From positions 1 to 64,000 of the forward strand of contig JACIZI010000013.1 in assembly GCA_014359475.1 (NCBI GenBank): 64,000 nucleotides of DNA, given 5' to 3'. The stretch's first letter is position 1, and each line of letters starts with the position of its first letter. The notes beneath the pieces were generated by a model that did no database searches, was not told the origin of the DNA, and saw nothing but the letters and a program-made list of their open reading frames with translations. This DNA comes from Marinobacter sp. (GTDB taxonomy: Bacteria; Pseudomonadota; Gammaproteobacteria; Pseudomonadales; Oleiphilaceae). Position numbers and translations under genes: made by a program. Below are positions 38,061 to 47,945 of the stretch, in pieces.

Positions 38061-38456
38061 ACTTCCGGCACTCAAGGAGTCTCTGAGTAACCTGAATTCA
38101 CCTGGCGGAGTGCCCATCCACCGTTTGAAAGCGCGACTGAAGGCACTCAGCTCCGAGAACCCCAGCAATTCGGCGATTTCCACCAGGGTACGATTGCCAT
38201 CCCCCAGATAACGCAACGCCTGCTCCCGACGCACCTGCTCCAACAGTGCCGCAAACGTCAGGTTTTCCTCCCGCAACCGCTTGTGCAGGGTGTAACGGCT
38301 CATGTTCAGCTGGGACGACACCTGCTCCACGCCAATGCGGCCCTTCTCGAGTCCCGCTGTGATAAGCCCCGCAACCCGCTCGGCTAACGGTAATCCGGGT
38401 TGTTTTCCGGGTAATTCCATCCAATACCTCCTGAAAATGGCGCACCGGTCCTCCAC
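38043..38456 (-). CDS. AraC-family DNA-binding domain protein, probably truncated
   Basis: 137 residues consisting almost only of an AraC HTH domain: first HTH VEQVSSQLNMSRYTLHKRLR, second EIAELLGFSELSAFSRAFKRWMG ending in TPPGEFR. Family members of this type (AraC with an N-terminal arabinose-binding-like domain of about 200 residues) usually exceed 320 residues. The remaining linker KQPGLPLAERVAGLI looks like the native junction, so the sensor domain was probably lost. It may still bind DNA constitutively, or be a pseudogene. Confidence 0.7.
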   Translation of the reverse strand: MEDRCAIFRRYWMELPGKQPGLPLAERVAGLITAGLEKGRIGVEQVSSQLNMSRYTLHKRLREENLTFAALLEQVRREQALRYLGDGNRTLVEIAELLGFSELSAFSRAFKRWMGTPPGEFRLLRDSLSAGSAGAAQ

Positions 38457-38588
38457 GTTACTCCCTCACGGTAAAAAACAACAGTTGCAAAGATATTTCG
38501 GCCCGATTGCCGCAGCCGATGCGCCCGACAGCCTCTGTTTTGGCGCCTGACGCCCCCATTGCGGTATAATCGACGCACTTGGAGATTA

Positions 38589-38621
38589 ATACCTGACTAT
38601 TTTACTCTGGTATTGTATAAT
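38589..38621 (+). promoter_or_regulatory. suf promoter overlapped by an IscR type 1-like site
   Basis: The 25 bp at 38589-38613 begin ATACCTGACT and end TGGTAT, agreeing with the E. coli IscR type 1 consensus (ATA-SYY-GACT...RRS-TAT) at nearly every position. The same bases contain a -35 CTGACT (38593-38598), and TATAAT lies at 38616-38621 with a 17-bp spacer. Cluster-loaded IscR would therefore block RNA polymerase. A second inverted pair, ACTCTGGT/ACCAGAGT, spans 38604-38634. Confidence 0.8.
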
Positions 38622-38670
38622 CACTCACCAGAGTTTACTTATACGATGAGAGATAAACGGAGCGACGACC

Positions 38671-40119
<1,449 letters not shown>

Positions 40120-40155
40120 CAGAATTCAGACGTTCAAACGAGAGAGACGCTATAC

Positions 40156-40923
40156 ATGCTGAGCATCAAAGACCTGCACGCTTCCATTGAGGGCAAAGAG
40201 ATCCTCAAGGGCATCAACCTTGAGATCAGGGCCGGGGAGGTTCACGCCATCATGGGGCCGAACGGCTCGGGCAAGAGCACCCTGTCCCAGGTACTGGCAG
40301 GTAACGAGGCATTTGCAGTGACCTCCGGAGAGGTCACCCTTAACGGCGAAAATCTGCTGGAACTGGAAACCGAAGAGCGCGCCCGCGAGGGTATCTTCCT
40401 GGCATTCCAGTATCCGGTGGAGATTCCCGGCGTGAGCAACCTGCAGTTCCTGCGCACGTCGGTGAACGCCATGCGCACGCATCGCGGTGAGAAAGAAATG
40501 AATGCGGCGGAGTTCATGAAGCTGGCGAAAGAAGTCTCAAGGCAAGTGGACCTGGATCCGGCGTTTCTCAAGCGCGGCGTGAACGAAGGCTTCTCCGGTG
40601 GCGAGAAGAAGCGCAACGAACTCATGCAGGCGCTGCTGCTGCAGCCGAAGCTGGCGATCCTGGACGAAACCGATTCCGGCCTGGATATTGATGCACTCAA
40701 GGTAGTAGCCGATGGGGTCAACGCCCTGCGTGCCGAAGACCGGGCCATTATGATGGTGACCCACTACCAGCGGCTGCTGAACCACATCGTGCCGGATTAC
40801 GTGCATGTGCTGGCAGGTGGCAGAATCATCAAGTCCGGTGGCCGGGAACTGGCTCTGGAACTGGAAGAGAAAGGTTACGGCTGGCTTGGCATCAAAGAAG
40901 ACGCAGCTGAAGCAGCCAACTGA
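40156..40923 (+). CDS. sufC: SufC, ABC-type ATPase of the SufBCD complex
   Basis: A 255-residue ATPase: Walker A GPNGSGKST, Q-loop region FLAFQYPVEIPGV, signature GFSGGEKKRNE, Walker B LAILDETDSGLDIDA, H-loop MMVTHY. It lacks transporter partners, as expected for SufC, whose ATPase cycle reshapes SufBD during cluster assembly. Confidence 0.97.
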   Translation: MLSIKDLHASIEGKEILKGINLEIRAGEVHAIMGPNGSGKSTLSQVLAGNEAFAVTSGEVTLNGENLLELETEERAREGIFLAFQYPVEIPGVSNLQFLRTSVNAMRTHRGEKEMNAAEFMKLAKEVSRQVDLDPAFLKRGVNEGFSGGEKKRNELMQALLLQPKLAILDETDSGLDIDALKVVADGVNALRAEDRAIMMVTHYQRLLNHIVPDYVHVLAGGRIIKSGGRELALELEEKGYGWLGIKEDAAEAAN

Positions 40924-40935
40924 GGAGGTCGCAGA

Positions 40936-42222
40936 ATGAAACAGGCACCCACGCTTTCTGCCGCCTTCCTGCATCCGGCCGGCTCCAGCCTGCCGGAGCC
41001 GTTGCTGGCCCTGCGCAAGGAAAGGGGTACGGCGCTGGTGGACATGCCACTGCCCACCCGCAAGACCGAAAACTGGAAATACTCCAGCAAGTACCTGAAG
41101 CTGTCCGACGAGATGGCCATTTCCCTGCCGGCGCAAGGCAAGACCGGCAGCAGCCTGGCGGTTCCCGGCTACAAGGTGGTATTCCGCAACGGCATCATGA
41201 TTCCGGAGGCCAGCGATTATCCGGATCTGGATGGCATCATGATTTCCCGCTTCGGGGATCTCAGCGATGCCACCGCCGCGGATCTGGCAGCAAAACTGGA
41301 CGGCACCCTGAATCGCAATACAGTGCAGCTGGCCGGTCTCAACTCCGCCCGCTTCGAGGACGGCCTGCTGATCAGCCTGTCCCCGAACGCAGTAATGGAC
41401 CAGCCCCTGTTCATCATCCACGAAGTGGATGCGGATGCCAGCGGCTCGGCGTTCCCCCGGGTGTTCGTGGAGGCAGCACGGCACAGTCAGTTTACCCTGG
41501 TGGAAGAGTACATCTCTGCCGGCAGCGAGCCGGTGATGGTGAACACGGTCACCGAATTTGTCCTGGCCGATAGCGCGCAAGTAACCAGCATCCGCCTTAA
41601 TACCGAGGGCGAGAACGTGCAGCATATCGGTGCCACCGGTGTCCGCCAGCAACGCAACTCCCGCTTTGCAAGCCACTGCGTTGGCTTTGGCGGCCCACTG
41701 CGCCGCCATGACCTGCAGGTCCGGCTGGAAGGTGAAGGCGCAGAATGCAAGCTCAATGGCGTGGTGGTCACTCAGGGCAAACAGCACTATGACAACCACA
41801 CGACCATTGAGCATGTGGCGGCCCACTGCAACAGCGAGGAGACTTACCGCAATATTGCAGCGGATCAGTCCCACGCTGTGTTCAACGGCCGCATTCACAT
41901 CCACCAGGATGCCCAGAAGTCCAACGCGAATATGAACAACAAGAACCTGCTGCTTTCCACCGGCGCGGAGATCGACACCAAGCCGGAACTGGAAATCTAC
42001 GCGGACGATGTGAAATGCGCCCACGGTGCCACCATCGGCCAGCTGGACGAAGCATCCCTGTTCTACCTGGTATCCCGGGGAATCAGTCGTCGGCAGGCCA
42101 ACGTACTGCTGACCATGGCGTTCATCAACGAACTGGTGCAACAGATTCCGGTGGAGGCCGTGCGGGACACAGCAACCAAACGGCTGAACCAGTTTTTCGA
42201 CAGCACCTTCGAGGAGGCGTAA
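40936..42222 (+). CDS. sufD: SufD, Fe-S cluster assembly subunit
   Basis: A 428-residue SufB paralogue. N-terminal helical part TRKTENWKYSSKYLKL, then the beta-helix, and the typical C-terminus SRGISRRQANVLLTMAFINE with conserved His/Cys region YADDVKCAHGATIGQLDE. It pairs with SufB on SufC. Gap to sufC is 12 bp, to sufS 6 bp. Confidence 0.96.
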   Translation: MKQAPTLSAAFLHPAGSSLPEPLLALRKERGTALVDMPLPTRKTENWKYSSKYLKLSDEMAISLPAQGKTGSSLAVPGYKVVFRNGIMIPEASDYPDLDGIMISRFGDLSDATAADLAAKLDGTLNRNTVQLAGLNSARFEDGLLISLSPNAVMDQPLFIIHEVDADASGSAFPRVFVEAARHSQFTLVEEYISAGSEPVMVNTVTEFVLADSAQVTSIRLNTEGENVQHIGATGVRQQRNSRFASHCVGFGGPLRRHDLQVRLEGEGAECKLNGVVVTQGKQHYDNHTTIEHVAAHCNSEETYRNIAADQSHAVFNGRIHIHQDAQKSNANMNNKNLLLSTGAEIDTKPELEIYADDVKCAHGATIGQLDEASLFYLVSRGISRRQANVLLTMAFINELVQQIPVEAVRDTATKRLNQFFDSTFEEA

Positions 42223-42228
42223 GCAGCC

Positions 42229-43482
<1,254 letters not shown>

Positions 43483-43495
43483 CGGAGGTGGAACC

Positions 43496-43852
43496 ATGAC
43501 AGCTGAAACCTTCACTCCCACAGTCGGAGTTACCATGACACCGGCAGCGGTCAAGCATGTCCGCAAACAGCTGGAGAAGAAGCCCGAAGCCCTGGGAATC
43601 CGCCTGGCCATCCGGAAAAGCGGATGTTCCGGTTTCAAATACGAAACCCAGTGGGTAGAGGAAGCCAGCCAGGATGAAGACGCAATCTTCACCGTGGATG
43701 GTGTGGAGATTTTCGTGCGCAAAGAGCATCTCGCGATGGTCAACGGCACCGAGATCGACTTCGTCACCGAAGGGGTGAACTCCATGTTTGCCTTCCGCAA
43801 CCCCAACGCCACCGCCGAATGCGGCTGCGGCGAGAGCTTCACAGTGGCGTAG
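43496..43852 (+). CDS. sufA: SufA/IscA-type Fe-S carrier
   Basis: A 118-residue HesB/IscA-fold carrier. The three ligand cysteines are present: RKSGCSGFKYE, and CGCGESF at the C-terminus. The ATG at 43496 follows GGAGGTGGAA; the frame is open upstream within sufS. A hairpin repeat (43869-43944) lies between it and sufT. It delivers clusters to apo-proteins. Confidence 0.93.
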   Translation: MTAETFTPTVGVTMTPAAVKHVRKQLEKKPEALGIRLAIRKSGCSGFKYETQWVEEASQDEDAIFTVDGVEIFVRKEHLAMVNGTEIDFVTEGVNSMFAFRNPNATAECGCGESFTVA

Positions 43853-43868
43853 AGAACGGATTGAATTA

Positions 43869-43944
43869 GCCGCGGAATCCGCGGAAATACGCGGAAGAAA
43901 ACTGATTGCTTTTCCCTTCCGCGTTCTTCCGCGGATTCCGCGGC
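43869..43944. repeat. GCCGCGGAA hairpin repeat, family 2, copy a (sufA-sufT spacer)
   Basis: Arms of about 29 bp, starting GCCGCGGAATCCGCGG and ending CCGCGGATTCCGCGGC, pair with two mismatches around an 18-base loop. It fills most of the 124-bp sufA-sufT gap. Copies b (44529-44688) and c (59499-59635) share the arms. Confidence 0.85.
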
Positions 43945-43976
43945 AAAATAGTATTGAAACCAAGAGCTGATTCAAC

Positions 43977-44519
43977 ATGCAGGAACGGGAAGTCGTACTG
44001 ACAAAGCGCGAGGTAGAGGCCCGGCTGGTGCCCGCGGGTACGGAGATCATGATTCCGTCGGATACCTTCGTGACCATCACCCAATCCCTGGGCGGGAGCT
44101 TTACCGTCGCGGTCAACGGCAACCTGGCGCGGATTGAGGGGCACGATGCCGATGCCCTGGGTAAACAGCCCCTGGAAAGCAGTTTCGAGACACCGGAAGA
44201 CGGCACTGTAAACGAGAACCAGGTATGGGAAGCCATGCGCAATTGCTACGACCCGGAAATTCCGGTCAACGTGGTGGACCTGGGCCTGATCTACGAGTGC
44301 CGGATAGAGAACGGCACCGAAGACGGCAACCACGTGTACATCAAAATGACCCTGACCGCCGCCGGCTGTGGCATGGGGCCGGTGATCACTGATGACGTGA
44401 AGCGCAAGGTGGAACATGTGCCCAACGTGGACAAGGTGACGGTAGAACTCACCTTCGATCCGCCTTGGAACAACGACATGCTGACCGACGAAGCCAAACT
44501 CGAACTCGGCATGCTTTAA
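43977..44519 (+). CDS. sufT: SufT, Fe-S maturation protein (MIP18/DUF59 family)
   Basis: A 180-residue protein: N-terminal extension (VPAGTEIMIPSDTFVTITQS) then a DUF59 domain with YDPEIPVNVVDLGLIYE and MTLTAAGCGMGPVITDDV, whose Cys is the typical one of this family. SufT-type proteins help mature Fe-S enzymes. It is separated from sufA and sufE by hairpin repeats. Confidence 0.93.
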   Translation: MQEREVVLTKREVEARLVPAGTEIMIPSDTFVTITQSLGGSFTVAVNGNLARIEGHDADALGKQPLESSFETPEDGTVNENQVWEAMRNCYDPEIPVNVVDLGLIYECRIENGTEDGNHVYIKMTLTAAGCGMGPVITDDVKRKVEHVPNVDKVTVELTFDPPWNNDMLTDEAKLELGML

Positions 44520-44528
44520 GGATTATGA

Positions 44529-44688
44529 GCCACAAAAACCGCTGAAGAACGCGGAAAGAAAAAATGACATAGATAGGCCACGGACGACACGGAAAAACAC
44601 GGACGAACTGAAGTAAAATACTGGATTTGTCCGTGCCGTCCGTGGCTGGTTTTATTTTTTGTCCGCGTTCTTCCGCGGATTCCGCGGC
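44529..44688. repeat. Nested hairpin repeat, family 2, copy b (sufT-sufE spacer)
   Basis: The outer right arm (44662-44688) equals the copy-a right arm; the left arm (from 44529) is eroded but still pairs over GAAGAACGCGGA. Nested inside is a second hairpin, GGCCACGGAC... at 44576 against ...GTCCGTGGC ending at 44646. The whole 200-bp sufT-sufE gap is filled by it. Confidence 0.8.
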
Positions 44689-44719
44689 AAAAACTCATTC
44701 AATAGACAAGTACACCGAT

Positions 44720-45181
44720 ATGGCTGCCAGCAAAGAGTTGTTTCTGGAAAACCCCTTGGGCAAAGACACCACGCTGGAAGACGTTCTGGACGGCTTCGAG
44801 TTTCTGGATGACTGGGAAGAGCGTTATGCCTTCATCATCGACCTGGGCAAGCAGCTACCCGACTTTCCTGATGACCAGCGGATTGAAGAGAACTACGTGC
44901 ACGGCTGCCAGAGCCAGGTCTGGCTGATCAGCCACTACGACGAAGACAGCGGCAAGCTGTACCTGCTGATCGACTCGGACGCGCTGATCGTGCGGGGGCT
45001 CGCGGCCATCATCCTGGTGGCGCTGAACGGCAAGAGCCCCCGGGACCTGCTGGCCACCGACGTGGACGAGCTGTTTGAGCAACTGGACCTGTTTCGCCAC
45101 ATATCTCCGACTCGCGGGAACGGGCTGCGGGCCATGGTGGGGAAGATCCGGGATATTGCCGCTGCACAGGCCGCCGGCTGA
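44720..45181 (+). CDS. sufE: SufE, sulfur acceptor for SufS
   Basis: A 153-residue SufE: acceptor Cys in NYVHGCQSQVWLIS, with DWEERYAFIIDLGKQLP near residue 32 as in the family, and an RGLAAIILVALNGKSPRDLL helix. The ATG at 44720 is used; an in-frame start at 44627 would begin inside the repeat. It takes persulfide from SufS Cys to the SufBCD scaffold. Confidence 0.95.
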   Translation: MAASKELFLENPLGKDTTLEDVLDGFEFLDDWEERYAFIIDLGKQLPDFPDDQRIEENYVHGCQSQVWLISHYDEDSGKLYLLIDSDALIVRGLAAIILVALNGKSPRDLLATDVDELFEQLDLFRHISPTRGNGLRAMVGKIRDIAAAQAAG

Positions 45182-45205
45182 TTCCCGGCGGCGGAGTATT
45201 GACCG

Positions 45206-46261
45206 TCAGTAAACCACCGCATAGTCACCGGCCCGCACGTTAATGGCACTTCCATACTGGGGCATCCAGGCCTGCGCCCGATCCAGGGTAATGCTGTGAA
45301 CATGCAAGGACACATCGGTTTCCCAGAGTTCGGGCGGACGCTCCGGATCACCCAGAGAGTGCTCGGCTCTGACCAGCTCCATATGCTCCCCGGGCAGCAG
45401 ACCCGAGTTGGTACCAACATCCAGCACCAGGTCTTTACCATCCACATCGAGAATCTTCACCATCAGCGGCTGGCATTCAATGTCCCGGATGACCTTTTCC
45501 ACCATCCCGTCAATCAACTTGTCCGCCATGGCACCGAAATCACTGGCGAAAAACCGGTCACTGCCGAACGCCACCCGGTCCCGGGCATCGAAGCCCCACC
45601 GGCCTGAGCCGGAGAAACGTTCCTCCACCAGAACCCGGCCGGTGTAACCGTCATGAACGATAAGGTCCACCACCAGTGAGCGGTTGCTGTCCTTGCCGAA
45701 AAGCGCGCCCTTCAGCCGGCTGGCGTAGGAACTTCCCCAACTGAGCCGGTCACTGACCTCAATGTTACGGATCACCCCCGACACCACGAACTGTGCCCCC
45801 ATCTCGCGACTGACCGGGGAATAACGGGCAAGACGATTACCGGCGGCGTGTGCAGTGGGAGCCATAGCCAGACTGGCAAACATTTGCCGATCCGGTGCAG
45901 CCAGGGGAATGACTCTGCCGGTTTCCCGCAGTCTCTGGTACACCAACCGGGACAGCTGCTCACCGGCCCGGTAAAGCCCGCCCAGATCCCCCTGATGGGC
46001 TGATTCCAGCTCGAATCCGGCAACCACAACCTTCTTGCGATAGTTGGGTGCGACCCGCTTCGGACACTGTTTCGAGGGCTGAAATGCCTTGCGGCCCTGC
46101 TCCTTGCGAATCTGTGCAGAGAGCCGGTCCAGAGGGGCCTGGTAACCGCCCACCTGCCGGGTGATCACCAGGTGGGTGGCCGGCTCCGGTTCGTGGTCAT
46201 GGGCCACGCCTGCCACGGGCATCAGAAACGCGGCCGACAGCAAAACAGCAGATAATTTCAC
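45206..46261 (-). CDS. FlgT-like exported protein
   Basis: A 351-residue protein with a signal peptide (MKLSAVLLSAAFLMPVAGVAH). The middle (about 75-250, KVVVAGFELESAHQGDLGGL, QFVVSGVIRN) resembles the FlgT middle domain, and the end (about 265-351, LVLDVGTNSGLLPGEHMELV) the C-terminal domain. FlgT forms the H-ring of some flagellar motors in marine bacteria. No flagellar genes are adjacent and the typical FlgT N-domain is not obvious, so the assignment is by domain likeness only. Confidence 0.65.
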   Translation of the reverse strand: MKLSAVLLSAAFLMPVAGVAHDHEPEPATHLVITRQVGGYQAPLDRLSAQIRKEQGRKAFQPSKQCPKRVAPNYRKKVVVAGFELESAHQGDLGGLYRAGEQLSRLVYQRLRETGRVIPLAAPDRQMFASLAMAPTAHAAGNRLARYSPVSREMGAQFVVSGVIRNIEVSDRLSWGSSYASRLKGALFGKDSNRSLVVDLIVHDGYTGRVLVEERFSGSGRWGFDARDRVAFGSDRFFASDFGAMADKLIDGMVEKVIRDIECQPLMVKILDVDGKDLVLDVGTNSGLLPGEHMELVRAEHSLGDPERPPELWETDVSLHVHSITLDRAQAWMPQYGSAINVRAGDYAVVY

Positions 46262-46506
46262 AGCATTGACTCCCTCACATGACCCTCACGCTCAGGCCGC
46301 AAAAGCAGTTTACTGAACCCCATGAAAGATCCGTGCCACAAGTTCCATGTTATCCGTTCGATCACTTCCGGCAGGTAACCCCCTGCCCTTCTTTTACATC
46401 AACCATACAATCCGTAACCCCATACGTAGTGCCCGCAGGCGCCAAGTGGATTAATCTTGTCGATATGCAATACTTAAATAAACGTTAACCGTCCCCAGGA
46501 TTTCAG
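46262..46506. other. Divergent intergenic region (245 bp)
   Basis: No gene, RNA or strong repeat is apparent. AT-rich bases at about 46446-46495 are the likely promoter area of the TraF-like gene, but no hexamer pair is convincing. Confidence 0.4.
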
Positions 46507-47850
46507 ATGAAACCTCAAAGACTGGCTCGAATTTCTCTTGCTATCGCTCTGGCTTCCAGTTCCACCGCTGCTCTGGCCAGTCCTTCTTCCTTTATGTCTG
46601 CCCGCTCCTTCGCCATGGGTGGGACCGGCGTAGCGGTTTCCCACCCGGTGATGGCCGGCAGCAGCAACCCGGCGATGCTGGCCTCTGACCAGCACGAGTG
46701 GGCCGACGATTTCGGGATGGTCTTTCCGATTCCTTCGATTAACGCCCGCTATGCAGATGAGGAAGAGGCCATTGACCAGGTGGATGATATACAGGACTTG
46801 ATTGATACGGTCGATCAGCAGATCGCAACGCTGGAAAGCACCCCTGATGGTGCCAGCATAGAAGCCTTGGGCGCCAGCGCCGCTGACCTGCGTGACCGAC
46901 TGGTGAACTTTAACAAGGATAACGCCCGGGTTAACGCCGGCCTGGGCCTCGGGTTCGCGGTGCCCGGCAAGACCTTCTCTGTGGGTGTAGTCGCGAGTGC
47001 AAACCTTACTGCAACTGTGAGGGGGGAGCTGGACAAGGATGATGAAGATTTCCTTAACGATGTCGTGAGAATTTCACAGGATGCTAACAGTGATGCCACT
47101 ACTAAAGCTCTGGCGCTGGAGGCGCGTATCAATGCAGAACAAAACGCAGAAGGAGAGATTCAGCTCGACTCCCGTGGCCGTGCTCTTGCCTCAGCCGTTG
47201 CTGAGGTTGGCATCAGCTTCGCCCACGCCCTGCAACTGAATAACGGCCAGATTCTGCAGCTGGGCATCACTCCGAAGTACGTCGAGCTGCGCACTTTCCA
47301 GTACACCGAAACCGTTTCCGACTTCGAGGAAGACGAGTTGGACAACGATCAATACCAGACCGACAAGAGCGGCTTCAACCTGGATATCGGTGCCGCCTAC
47401 GCCTTCGGTGAGAATAACCAGTGGAACGCCGGGTTGGTGGTCAAGAACCTGATCCCCATGGAGCTTGACTCGGCAGCCAGTCGTCAGGATCTCGGCGAAA
47501 AGGTACGCACCCTGGAGCTCAACCCCATGGTCACCGCCGGCATCGCCCACAAGAGTGAGTTCCACGTGCTCACCGCCGAGCTGGACCTGACCAAAAACGA
47601 AGCCTTCGGTTTTGAGGATGACACCCAGTGGCTGGCACTCGGTGCCGAATTCGATGCCTGGCGCTGGGCCCAGCTGCGTGCCGGTGTGCGCCACAACCTC
47701 GCCAGCAATGATGACAATACAGGTATTGAGGAGAAAACCCAGTTCACCGCCGGTCTCGGGCTGAACGTCTTCGGCCTGCGCGCAGACCTCGGTGGCATGG
47801 TGAGTGATGCCGACCTGGGTGCAGCGCTGGAAATCGGCTTCGCATTCTGA
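46507..47850 (+). CDS. TraF-like (PF13729-type) outer-membrane beta-barrel protein
   Basis: A 447-residue exported protein: signal peptide cleaved after ALA (about residue 24), then SFAMGGTGVAVSHPVMAGSSNPA, a sequence shared with FadL-like and TraF_2 proteins. A coiled-coil-like insert lies around 85-130, and beta strands alternate toward a terminal aromatic residue (ALEIGFAF), typical of outer-membrane barrels. Such proteins are often annotated as conjugal transfer TraF, but no conjugation genes are here. Function unknown. Confidence 0.75.
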   Translation: MKPQRLARISLAIALASSSTAALASPSSFMSARSFAMGGTGVAVSHPVMAGSSNPAMLASDQHEWADDFGMVFPIPSINARYADEEEAIDQVDDIQDLIDTVDQQIATLESTPDGASIEALGASAADLRDRLVNFNKDNARVNAGLGLGFAVPGKTFSVGVVASANLTATVRGELDKDDEDFLNDVVRISQDANSDATTKALALEARINAEQNAEGEIQLDSRGRALASAVAEVGISFAHALQLNNGQILQLGITPKYVELRTFQYTETVSDFEEDELDNDQYQTDKSGFNLDIGAAYAFGENNQWNAGLVVKNLIPMELDSAASRQDLGEKVRTLELNPMVTAGIAHKSEFHVLTAELDLTKNEAFGFEDDTQWLALGAEFDAWRWAQLRAGVRHNLASNDDNTGIEEKTQFTAGLGLNVFGLRADLGGMVSDADLGAALEIGFAF

Positions 47851-47871
47851 GCCATCGCAGAAATGACCGGC

Positions 47872-47894
47872 CTGCAGGCCCTCCGGGCCTGCAG
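47872..47894. terminator. Perfect 10-bp hairpin after the TraF-like gene
   Basis: CTGCAGGCCC (47872-47881) and GGGCCTGCAG (47885-47894) flank TCC, followed by AAGTTTGT. Strong stem without a long T-run, 21 bp past the stop codon. Confidence 0.6.
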
Positions 47895-47945
47895 AAGTTT
47901 GTCCGTTCATGGCCAGGCAGGGCTCAAGTATGACAATAATAAACT

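Noticed and set aside
43861-44700. CRISPR array in the suf operon
   Set aside because: The repeats are palindromic, few and unequal in spacing, with no regular direct repeat/spacer pattern and no cas genes.
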